From: Polytrichum commune
Taxonomy: Eukaryota > Streptophyta > Polytrichopsida > Polytrichales > Polytrichaceae
Assembly (NCBI GenBank): GCA_950295325.1
Contig: OX485803.1
Span: 2,482,001-2,546,000 of the forward strand
Reading direction: 5' to 3'
DNA: 64,000 nucleotides
The notes under the pieces are model-generated. The model was not told the origin of the DNA, did not search any database, and saw only the letters and a list, made by a program, of their open reading frames with translations. Below, one piece after another: positions 1 through 9,567 of the stretch. Both the position numbers and the translations under genes were made by a program. The stretch's first letter is position 1. Each line of letters starts with the position of its first letter.

Positions 1-792
1 CCCTCGATTGACATCGTCAGCGAGTCAGAGTTGGGGAGCTTCTTCTACGAGACCGTTTACGACGCCGCGTCAACCATTGACTACTCCAAGGAGCCTATTG
101 ACGCCGGCGTCGTCGATAGCCCCCACCCAAGCAAATCTTCCGGCGATCTGCGTCCCCGTCGCCGCTCAAGGGCATAAATCGCAAATGCGTCCGGACGTCC
201 CCCTCTTGGCCCGGCGGCAGTAGTACACCTCAACGGCGGCTGCGGATGGACGCTCGGCCAACGAAGAGTGGAACCCTTCCTATTCCTTTGCGGGACGCAT
301 TGCCCCTCCTCGCCGACTCCGACGGGAACGCCCCCGGTGACAAGGTGAAACCCCCCCCCCCCAACATGGTTAACCGCGCATTACAATCATCCCGCACTTA
401 AAAAATGAACGTGTGACACGTTTGGGTCTTCCTCCCTAAACTAACACATGTGGTCTTGCATTGACGCGTTGTAGGTTGCTCCCACCCGTAAACCTATGCG
501 GTCTAGTATGTCCGTCGAGTTGGAGCGTTTCTACTCCATGACCAGAAATGCTAGACAGTCCACTTCATCGTATTCGAATTCTTCGTTGTATAATTCGGGC
601 GGCCGACGGAATCCAAAATGTGTTATTGTTGGCGCTCACCCCAAGAATGGCTATAGTCGCGGGGCGGAGATTTTCAAGAATGTTGAAGCAATGCGAGCAA
701 AAGAAGCCGCAGCAAAAGAAAAAGAGGCAAAAGCAAAAGAGGCAAAAGAAAAAAAAGCAAAAGAGATAGAGGCAGTCTCCGAGGCTAGATAG
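1..792 (+). pseudogene. Partial copy 1 of an unrecognised two-exon gene family
   Basis: I do not recognise the function. The copy enters from the left window edge and is recognised by comparison with the opposite-strand copy at 7813-6852. An upstream block contains DAASTIDYSK (copy 2: DAASAVDYSR) but runs into a stop near 175. The frame leading to the probable donor AAG|gtgaaa at 344/345 is a different one, so a frameshift or missing intron is likely. The last exon, 475-792, follows an acceptor TTGTAG and begins VAPTRKP. It carries the shared block YSRGAEIFKNVEAM and ends in a Lys/Glu/Ala-rich, probably helical tail before TAG at 790. The exon phase matches copy 2. Read as a decayed member of a dispersed, probably transposon-linked family. 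Confidence 0.45.
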
Positions 793-919
793 GCCATAGT
801 AGGCGTAGGGTTTTGGACCATATGCAATATGATTTTGGGTCGCACTATCCAATGGATGTGTGGTGTTAGCATGCTATGCATTTTACGTGCCATACTTTGT
901 ATGTTTTTTTTTTGCAATA

Positions 920-1740
920 ATATAAGTGTCACATGATTTTGCCTTCAATATGGTCTAAGGTTTGGAGTGCCTTATTGTGTGCATTAATATGAATGTTTTA
1001 ATATTTCCCCTTCAATAAGATCTATGGTTTGGAGTGCCCTACCTAAACCATACATTACAAGCTCTCATATTTTGTGTGCATTAATATGAATTTTTTAATA
1101 TTTCTCCTTCAATAAGATCTATGGTTTGGAGTGCCCTACCTAAACCATACATTACAAGCTCTCATATTTTGTGTGCATTAATATGAATGTTTTAAGATAT
1201 TCGCTTCAATAAGATCTATGGTTTGGATTGCCCTACCTAAACCATATTCATACAAGCTCTCATATTTTGTGTGCATTAATATGAATGTTTTAAGATTTTC
1301 GCTTCAATAAGATCTATGGTTTGGATTGCCCTACCTAAACCATATTCATACAAGCTCTCATATTTTGTGTGCATTAATATGAATGTTTTAAGATTTTCGC
1401 TTCAATAAGATCTATGGTTTGGATTGCCCTACCTAAACCATATTCATACAAGCTCTCATATTTTGTGTGCATTAATATGAATGTTTTAAGATTTTCGCTT
1501 CAATAAGATCTATGGTTTGGATTGCCCTACCTAAACCATATTCATACAAGCTCTCATATTTTGTGTGCATTAATATGAATGTTTTAAGATTTTCGCTTCA
1601 ATAAGATCTATGGTTTGGATTGCCCTACCTAAACCATATTCATACAAGCTCTCATATTTTGTGTGCATTAATATGAATGTTTTAAGATGTCCCCTTCAAT
1701 TTGGTCTAAGGTTTCGATTGCCCACCCTAAACCATCACAA
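920..1740. repeat. 97-98 bp tandem repeat, about 8 copies
   Basis: TCTATGG recurs at 1021, 1118, 1215, 1313, 1411, 1509 and 1607, with a diverged copy at 1705, so the period is 97-98 bp. The middle units are almost identical and the outer ones diverged, as in an array homogenised from the centre. Each unit holds an inverted repeat, ATGGTTT...AAACCAT, separated by about 14 bases. The array lies just downstream of the copy-1 gene remnant. Confidence 0.9.
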
Positions 1741-2530
1741 ATATGAGTTATTAATGGGGTTCTTGGTCTAAACACCCGCTTCAAAGTGTTTGCATCTTAC
1801 AACTTTCACCAATATGTGTTCCATTTATCCTTGTTCTTATTTCTATGAATGTCTCAAAATGCCCAAAAAGTCTCAATTTAACGAATATAGTGTTTTTGTT
1901 TGAATACTAATGCTGATCAAACACTAACTTCTCTCTAATCTGATCTGAGCAATATATCAGAATTCCATATCAGAGATCTATATCAGAATTCAAGATAGAT
2001 GCAACTGAAAACTTCTAAGCAAAAGATAGTAATGCAGTAATCATTAAAGAGAATTTTGTAAGATCAGCAAAGAGGCATGAAATACGATTGCAGTTGGGTT
2101 AAACTGCCATGATTCTAAACAACATATCTAAGCATGTAATCTTCGGCAGTCAGCTTCTAAGTCTGTTGTGCTCTATCAAGTCTGATCAAGTACTAGTTGG
2201 CTTCAATTCTATGGAGTAATCTATCAAGATCGATGTGGGCAGCGTTTCCGCATAATAGAGCGGAGCGAGAGAGAGTGAACTAGAAGAAAACTATGGCTTA
2301 TATAGGGCTGGTGCTTGGTCTAGGGGGGGAAAAAAATTTGAACTTAGATACTCTCGGCAATTGTGCTGATAACGTGTTACGACTTAGCAGCAGCCAAAGA
2401 GAGTAAATAGTGCAAGTGGGTTTGGGATGCCCATGTATTGTATATATACTTAGTCTTTAAGTACAATTAAGGCTGGGAGCCGTCATTTACCGCCTACCTT
2501 TCTAACCCTGGACCTGACAGTCCCTCGGGT
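1741..2530. other. Intergenic AT-rich DNA without a supported gene
   Basis: No ORF with recognisable content. On the minus strand a TATA-like CCCTATATAAGCC near 2301 is followed by a CT-rich run, which could be a promoter, but nothing downstream of it on that strand is recognisable. The minus strand near 2350-2370 reads AACACGTTATCAGCAC, which resembles the start of some copia internal regions; no LTR pair was found to support this. Confidence 0.4.
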
Positions 2531-2531
2531 A

Positions 2532-2559
2532 TGGTGCAGCTACCTTCCGGTAGCTGCCA
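2532..2559. repeat. Perfect short hairpin
   Basis: GCAGCTACC (2536-2544), loop TTCC, GGTAGCTGC (2549-2557), extended by TGG/CCA one base further out. An AT-rich tract follows. It could form a stable RNA or DNA hairpin; no function is assigned. Confidence 0.7.
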
Positions 2560-2874
2560 CTATATATATATTAATTATTATAGGTCGGTAGGTAAGCATG
2601 TAGGCTACCTTAACAGGAACTATGGAACGGGAAGTCTGCTCCCCACGAGCGTTTGAAGGTATTCAATGAGGTCTAACAAAAAACGGCCTTGAAGCTTCCC
2701 GATTGTCCATGTAGGGCAAACTATGAAGTTGGAGGTCGGGTTTAAAATGTTTCTGGAAGCTCTGTCATCCACCATCAGCATGTTCTCACATGTGGGGCGT
2801 ACGTTATAGGGACAACCAACCATAGTGGGACGTTGGTCCCATATAATTGGCTTCAAGACCTTAAGATATTGATT

Positions 2875-2905
2875 CACTACAAGAAAACTTGTCCATTCCA
2901 ACCAT
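2875..2905 (+). mobile_element. One end of a CACTA-type element
   Basis: Starts CACTACAAGAAAACTTGTCC and continues with TTCCAACC. This closely matches the 29-bp terminal repeat of the complete mini-CACTA at 41403-41626 (CACTAGAAGAAATCTTGTCC, then TTTCAACC). The matching far end is not seen, so it is a solitary or truncated terminus. The open frame just left of it (2913-2620, minus) is not recognisable. Confidence 0.55.
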
Positions 2906-3131
2906 GGTATCAATGACTAGGTGTCCTAAAGAACTCATTCAATGGCTGAGTCGCATGCCTAGTTCATTTAGGATGACGTGTATAAGAGTTTAGTCATTAT
3001 TCAATCAATGAAATGACTCATGGATGAAATGTGCTGACAGAGACCCCAAATATTCATTTGTGGTTTAACAAATCGAGGGCGTTTCCGCTTGCTTTAGCCA
3101 TCTGCATCATAACAAAACAAATTAGAATCAT

Positions 3132-3617
3132 TTTTACGAACGTTCGTTCATAAGCAAAAGCGTTGTTCGGCAGACACTAATGACATCATTGCCTTGTTAG
3201 ACATACTAAGTTTTCTATGTGCTTTATGCATGTCAAGAAATACTTGACCGACTAATTATCATAGTAATTTAGAGCGTTTACGAACGCGCATTCGTAAATG
3301 TAGGTGCCTTGCAAGGTGGTATTTTGTAGTACACATCTTTATGAACGTGCGTTCGTAAAGTCACGTACTAAATTAGAACCTACGCGGTCAAATTGATTTT
3401 CTTCATGTGATTGGATTAATTTATATGTTTGTGATATAAAACACATACATACGAACACGCGTTCGTATATATAGCCCTCCACTTTGATCACATTTTTATG
3501 AACGCACGTTCGTAAACATATAGCAGTGGGGTTTGTGCGTATCTTTACGAACGCGCGTTCCTAAAAAAAGGGTATATTATACATTGTCTATGTATTTACG
3601 AACGCTCGTTCGTAAAT
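3132..3617. repeat. Palindrome cluster 1 (7 copies of the 24-bp palindrome)
   Basis: Copies lie at about 3132, 3276, 3338, 3448, 3493, 3543 and 3594. Each is an arm near ATTTACGAACG, two variable bases, then the reverse complement of the arm. Several copies carry single changes, mostly CG to TG or CA. The same palindrome fills the introns and upstream DNA of gene D (51-54.8 kb) and the DNA before the DUF7869 gene (58-59.1 kb). This cluster appears to be a relic of the same locus without its coding part. Confidence 0.9.
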
Positions 3618-3639
3618 GTGCCTGTTGTTTGTTTATATA

Positions 3640-4160
3640 TAATATTATTATAGCATTCATACATATACATATATGTATATATATGAATACATATACAATG
3701 TGTATGGCGCAAGATTGCTTGATGTGTCTCAGCAATGCTGACAGTCGTGCCTACAACTCTTGGTCAGAATGGTGAGATTGAAGAAAACAATAGAATCAAA
3801 AAAAATTATAGATTTAGAATGTGAGAAATAATTCAGAATGAAGATCATAGCTTAAATTGCATACAAAACAAGGCAAACCTTAGCATGCATATAACAAAAC
3901 ACATGGCATTCAACACTGAACAAATTTAGAATGTGAAGGAACTGAGTTGAGAAGGAATATTGTGCTCACTGTGAAATGTTGGACACCCAAAACATGTTCT
4001 TCCTCCCTTATTGAAACCCCAGCAAACCCCACAAAAGCAAATTGATTTGAATGAGAAATGCACCCTTGCACCACTCAAGGTGCCCTCACACCCTAAAGTT
4101 GTCGCACGCTATATATAAACCCTAACAAAGACTCTGATGTATATGCAACTCCCAATGTTG
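3640..4160 (-). promoter_or_regulatory. Relic of the gene-D-type upstream region with minus-strand TATA box
   Basis: Matches the region 54826-55240 upstream of gene D in order: an AT-rich ATATAT tract, a block GTGCCTACAACTCTTGGTCA (here) or GTGCCTGCAAATCTTGGTCA (there), AGAATG-rich DNA, and a minus-strand TATA box (TTTATATATAG, about 4109-4119; counterpart at about 55225). No coding exon follows on the left, so the gene itself is missing. The AT-rich tract is similar, not identical. Confidence 0.6.
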
Positions 4161-4199
4161 TATCTCTCAAGTTTGCTGTGGAAACCCACAAACACCAAA

Positions 4200-6300
4200 A
4201 GTTCCGGATTGGCGGGTTTTTGTGCCAAATCCGGATATTTCCGGGTGACCTTAGTATCGTCCAGGGATTCTGTGAAGTGTAGGAGGTAGAGACTTTCCGG
4301 AACTGTTTGTTTCCCCTCTTCTTTTATATTTTCCGGAAATCCTAGTTTCCGGCCTTTTTGAAGTCCTCCTGTATCCGGAACTTCCTCTTCCGGATTTGAC
4401 TCCTAAGTCCCAGACGGATTGTTTCCTCCTTAAAATATCTTTGTACTACGTTCTATCCTCCTTTAATGATGGGTATTTTCCGGTGAAGACGTCCTTCTCT
4501 AGAGGGGGGGGGGGGTCCGGATCTTCCCTCACAACCAAGCCGGATTGATCAGGTCCAGATTGGCAGGTCACACAGGGAGTCCGGATTACCTCCTAGGACT
4601 ACAACGACAGGAGGGTGCCGGATTCCACCAAGGGGGGTAAGCTCAACAGAGTGAAAGAGTGATCCGTACCACGTTCCGGAATATCTTGTCTCTACGCTAC
4701 TCGGATATCCGGATCGATGGTGTCTCCTTCCCCCTTCCTCCGGATCTGTATCCCCTCATCCGGAATCCTAACTTACTCCTGTACTTCTCCGGATCTCATC
4801 CGGCTAGTACTACCTTTGGCTCTACTGAATCCGGGCTAACTAGGCGATCCGTACCATTTTCCGGATTGGTCCGTCTAAAGGCGGTGGGACCTCTTCAGAA
4901 GCTCGGATGGCATGAATCCGGATCCCTCCCGGACTTCACCCAATCCTCCCAGCGGTTATCCCACCAAGACGTTTCCCGACCAGCCGAAAAAATGAGGTTT
5001 CCCTCCCACTACACCCGGAAAGGTTCCGGAAGGTAATGACTAGTGATCTGATCCGGGTCTCCCCTTCCGGCGGACGGATCCGGTATACAACTGCCTGGGG
5101 CTCTACTAAATCTGAGATAACTGGGCGATCCGTACCACTTTCCGGATTGTTCCGTCCGAGGGCGGTGAGACCTCTCAAAAGATCGGATGGCGTAAATCCG
5201 GATCCCTTCCGGATTTTACCCAGTCCTACCAGCGGCTATCCCACCCGGACGTTACCCAAACATCCGGAATAGTGAGGTTTCCTTCCCACTACACTCAAAA
5301 AGGATCCCTAGGCTTGCAACCGGATCTAATCCGGGTTTCCTCTCCTTTGTCCTATTCGGACTTCCTACTCCTTCCTTACTTCTAGCGTACAACAACCTCC
5401 CAATCCGTCCGTGCACAAAACAAATGAGAATAGGTGAAGATCTAGAGTTTTATTGAGTAGGGAGCAACACAATACAACAATGGAGAAGGAACCCTTCTCC
5501 AGCTCCTTATTCAACCTTAAGTAGAGGTTGTGATCCCTAACTAAGGGTGGCGGCCCAGGCGGCCGCCCTGGAAAACCCTAACTGCGAGAAATCCGGAACT
5601 TCGGACTTTCCGGATTTCCGGAAGATCCGGAATTCCCGGATCTTGATCCGCTGACACAAAATTTGAATTGCATGCTCGCCTAAGTCTGATCTACCTATTC
5701 TTGCTGTCCTAATTCTGATCTACCTACAGCTGCATGCCTAAGTCTAATTCAAGTGGTGTGGTGCTTTTTCGCCGCCTTTCCATTTTTGGTTTGACTTGGT
5801 AATCCGTTGATGGCGGAAGCTCCTCCTCCGGGGGCAAAAGAGTCTCCTTGGTTGCTGAAGGCCCTAGCCGCTGAAGGCCCGGTCTGCTCCCGGGATCCGG
5901 AATTTGACTTAGATCCGGAATTCGACTGGGATCCGGAAACTGACTCCAATCCGGAATCATGGGGTTTCGGGGTTCTGGCTGGTTGACTGGGCCCGACACC
6001 TGCTCAAATTCATCCTCTTCCCGTGCCTCTGGCATTTTGATGCGGGCTCAAACACTCAATCCATCCGGATTTCTCTCATCCGGATTTCCCTCATCCGGAC
6101 AGTTTCCCAACGGCATTTCTAGGTTAAATTCCGGTCCGGCCAAAGTATCAGTTTTAACCATTTTATCGTGTAAGGCGGAGTTCAAAAACCCATTATTCCT
6201 AATACGGCTAAAACACTCAAATAAACCTGATTACCCCTAGGTTAGCGTGGTAAAATACGGAATTTGGATCCGTATTTCCGTATTTCCGTATTCCGGCGAA
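4200..6300. repeat. TCCGGA-rich repetitive region with a ~280-bp direct duplication
   Basis: The palindromic hexamer TCCGGA and close variants occur every few tens of bases throughout. Two diverged direct copies are visible at about 4823-5030 and 5103-5310 (offset about 280 bp). Both contain GGCGATCCGTACCA and the later block ATCCGGATCCCT. A minus-strand ORF at 6035-5724 contains a repeating acidic Ser/Pro/Asp pattern created by the same motif and is not a recognised protein. The region interrupts the gene-D-type relic, because the sequences at 3.1-4.2 kb and 6.34-6.44 kb both have counterparts near gene D. Confidence 0.7.
5390..5656 (-). mobile_element. Possible LTR-like segment (minus strand)
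   Basis: Read on the minus strand from TGTGTCAGCGG, the segment has a TATA-like region (CTTAAGGTTGAATAAGG), then TTGCTCCC and a canonical AATAAA near 5450, in the spacing expected of a plant LTR. I could not find a second copy, a target duplication or a convincing primer-binding site, so this stays tentative. Confidence 0.25.
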
Positions 6301-6334
6301 AAAGTGGGCTCCCACATTTGCTACTCTAAAACTT

Positions 6335-6445
6335 GCAATTATCAAGCTTCTAGCTTGAGTTTCCTACTCTCAAGCTTACAACTCTCAAGCTTCTAACTCT
6401 TCTAACTCTTGAGTTTCCTACTCTTAAGCTTGCAACTCTCAAAGC
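6335..6445. repeat. AACTCTCAAGCTT minisatellite, copy 1
   Basis: Short imperfect repeats built on ACTCTCAAGCTT. The same minisatellite occupies about 55255-55560 upstream of gene D, which links the two loci. Confidence 0.7.
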
Positions 6446-6850
6446 TTATAACACTATATTCGGTAATTGGAGACTTTTTGTTGATTATGAGACTATATAA
6501 GGATGCACATTTCAAAATTGGACCAGTAATGACGACTAAAAATCCCATATGTATAATGGTATGCTACTATTATTATACATAAAGGCATGAAAGTGAACAA
6601 AAATGTGAGGCATACATGAAAATAGTTGCGTATGAAATGACAACTCGTTATGAATGGAAGGGAAGATGCGAAGAATGAATGGAAGTTGAATGAATTAATT
6701 GGGATTGAAATACAATTATAATGGAAATACCATCAATGTCTTGAATAACTTGGAATAGCATAGAAAGTAAGCACTTAAATATGTTCTACACCTAAGCCCA
6801 TTTAGGGAGTCCGTCCCACTAGTACGCTTCTAGTCACACTAGTCCGACCC
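6446..6850. other. AT-rich intergenic DNA
   Basis: No gene, RNA or repeat recognised in this stretch. Confidence 0.5.
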
Positions 6851-6851
6851 A

Positions 6852-7813
6852 CTATTTTTTTTTTGCGGCTAAGTCCTTTTTTTTGGCGGCCTCCATGGCT
6901 CTAAAAATCTCAGGCCCACGACTGTATCCTTGTGTGTTGCCTGGAAAGGAATATGTGTCGTTCTTGCATGTTTCAGGACGCGCTCCCGAATTTAACGAGG
7001 TGGTATTATAAGTAGAATACGAGGGCGTTTGCGAAAGGGAACGTCTTGCGCTTCTCCGGAGGGCCAGACAACGATCGGACTCGGAAGATGCGGCCTTGAG
7101 GGCGTGCCTATCCAAGGAGGACGTGGAGGAGGGCCGGGCACCAAGCGAGCGGGTAGCCACCTGCGAAACAACGTCATAGGAAGATAAGAATAGGAATGGA
7201 GTGGGGAAAATAATGAGGGCGGTTTGGGATGGGCGCTCGTAAAGAGAACGGCACGCACACGGAAGACAAGGAAAGCAAAAGCGGGAAAGGGGTTTAGGGT
7301 TGAGGAGGGCACCTTGGCTTTGGGGACGTCTATGCGGGGAACGGTGGGAACGAGGGGGGCGTCGACGGGAGCATCCGGAGCCGATGGAACTATTGCACTG
7401 TTGGATGGCGGGGGTGAGTCGAGGCGTGGAGGGCCCACGATCGCGGAGGACATTGCGGGGGGAGGAACGGAGTCGGCGGGGGAGGTGTGGCAACGGGGGC
7501 CTTCCATGCGGAGACGCCGGCTCGGCCCGCGACGAGCGACGGCGTCGTCCCTCGAGGGCGAGAGGTGTCCCAAACGAACGAGCGTCCGTTTCTCCTTGGA
7601 GAGGGGGGAGGGCGACGGGGCGTACGCGCGGGGGACAAGTGGTGGGGGCGGGCTGTTGACGACGCCGTCGTCGATGCCGACGTCGCGGGAGTAATCCACG
7701 GCCGAGGCCGCGTCGCCCGCCGAGAAGTGGTAGAGGGATGGCATTTGGAAGTCCGTGACGTCGCGGGAAGGGGATGCAGGGGGCGAGAGGGGACGGGAAG
7801 GGCCGTCGACCAC
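6852..7813 (-). CDS. Copy 2 of the unrecognised two-exon gene family
   Basis: Function not recognised. Two exons are supported. Exon 1 runs to 7313 (donor AAG|gtgccc) and codes a Pro/Ser/Arg-rich, probably disordered protein with DAASAVDYSRDVGIDDGVVN. Exon 2 spans 7160-6852 (acceptor CGCAG|GTGGCT) and codes VATRSLG, then YSRGPEIFRAMEAAKKKD, and a lysine tail. Phases agree (0/0) and the intron position equals that of copy 1 (345/474). No ATG is in frame at the left limit; the first in-frame Met is MPSLYHF near 7743, so a further 5' exon may exist. The exon-1 region is far more GC-rich than its surroundings, which explains the many long overlapping frames here. Confidence 0.5.
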
Positions 7814-7977
7814 GGGGGCGTCGCATATGGGGGCAGACTATGGACAAGAACAAGAACAACAACAATCACAACAACAAAAGACATCCAAAAACGAAGCAAG
7901 CATTAGTAAATGTGAACCACATGATACAAAGCAAAGACATGGAGGCATTTCAAATCAATTTATTGAGTTTCGCGAGC

Positions 7978-9470
7978 GGGAAAAGCTATTTTGCGAGCGG
8001 TGAGCGGTGAGCGGTAAGTTTTCTAGAATATTGAAATTTTGTGTGGTGAAACATGCCCTATGACCGCGGTGTAGAGCTAACTTTTGAAATATTTATTGAC
8101 AAATTTATTGACAAAAAGAACCTATAACTGTGGTTGAGGAACCTATATTGTATTTGCTTGCACCTTCTCTTATAAGGTTTGTAGGTTGGGAATGGGTCTC
8201 GGATGGTTACAGGTTGTCATTTGAGGTGGACTAAGTCCCACTTGGAGAAGGCCTCGGATCCGAGGCCTCATGGCTGCGGTATCATTTCAGATGGGGTATA
8301 AGGTTTGTAGATTGGGAATGGGTCTCGGATGGTTACAGGTTGTCATTTGAGGTGGATTAAGTCCCACTGGGAGAATGCCTCGGATCCGAGGCCTCATGGC
8401 TGCGGTATCATTTCAGATTGGGTATAAGGTTTGCAGGTTGGGAATGGGTCTCGGATGGTTACATGTTGTCATTTGAGGTGTATGAAGTCCCACTGGGAGA
8501 AGGCCTCGGACCCAATGCCTCATGGCTTGAGCCCCTAAATTCTGATTGTGTTTAAAGTTGGAGATTTCTGGGTGGGTCTCGGCATTTCAAATGGAGGGGC
8601 TACTTTGTAGAAGGCCTCGGATCCGAGGTCTGTTGGCCTTGGGGTTTGCTGTTTGATTTGAGGTCAAGTTCATGGTTTCAGATTGAATGTAGGCATGCCA
8701 TGTTTGGGTTTCATGTTTAGCTACATTCAACCTGACTCCATAAATTTGAAATTGAATCATTGGTTTCAATTTGGGTCTCGACATGCCCAATGGCTTAGAT
8801 TTCATGTTCGGTCTCGGCATGGCCACTTTGGACAAGGCCTAAGGGTTTTATGTTTAGGGTGAATTAAAGTTTATGGTTTCCGGTTGAATGTGGGCATGCC
8901 ATGTTTGGGTTTCATGCTTAGCTACATTCAACCTGACTCCATAAATTTGACATCAAATCATTGGTTTCAGGTTGAGTCTCGGCATGCCAAGTGGTTCAGA
9001 TTTCATGTGGGAGTGGCCACTTTGGATATGGCCTCGGATTTCTTGGGGTTTGATGTTTGATTTGAACAAAAAACATAGGATGATGTCCATATTTTATGCA
9101 CAAGCCTTTTTTGGGGTATTCCATTCTTCTTCCATTCTATCTTTTGAATTTTTTATTCTTCCATTCTTCTTCCAGTCTATCTTCTTATTTTTTGTAATTC
9201 TAAAAAACGTATTGATATTCTATACTTATCATATTTAATTTTTTGGTTTAGTTTTTCGGTTTAGTTTTCCTTAGTCTTTGTTTCATGATTTGACCTATAT
9301 TTTTACAACTACATTTCTTTATTTTTTTTGGGTTTTGTTTTGAATTTTGTTACATGGATGATGCTATGGTGGATAATGAGGTAGTTTACCTCTATGTCTT
9401 ATTGAATAATAGAGTGCAAGGAGGGTGTAGGGTAAGAGTGTAAGAAGGCATTACAAAATATAATTCACTG
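7978..9470. repeat. Left subterminal repeat block of element A
   Basis: Begins with three GAGCGGT units inside the terminal repeat. Units with AATGGGTCTCGGATGG start at 8191, 8317 and 8443 (period 126 bp) and contain the perfect palindrome GCCTCGGATCCGAGGC (about 8251). Longer repeats with GGCATGCCATGTTTGGGTTT follow to about 9050, then T-rich DNA. Element B has the same block at 14520-16160. Confidence 0.85.
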
Positions 9471-9567
9471 TCTAAGGAAAACCATGAAGATTACCGCACT
9501 AAACGGACAATTAACAATCAAATGCAAAAATATATTATTATGCAAGCAATAAGACAAAAAATTATAC

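Noticed and set aside
2340-2375. Copia-type LTR/primer-site boundary on the minus strand
   Set aside because: AACACGTTATCAGCAC is suggestive, but no LTR pair, polypurine tract or coding domain is near it.
7224-8003. Plus-strand ORFs opposite the copy-2 gene
   Set aside because: They are GC-rich shadows of the minus-strand exons, which have matching splice sites and a paralogue.
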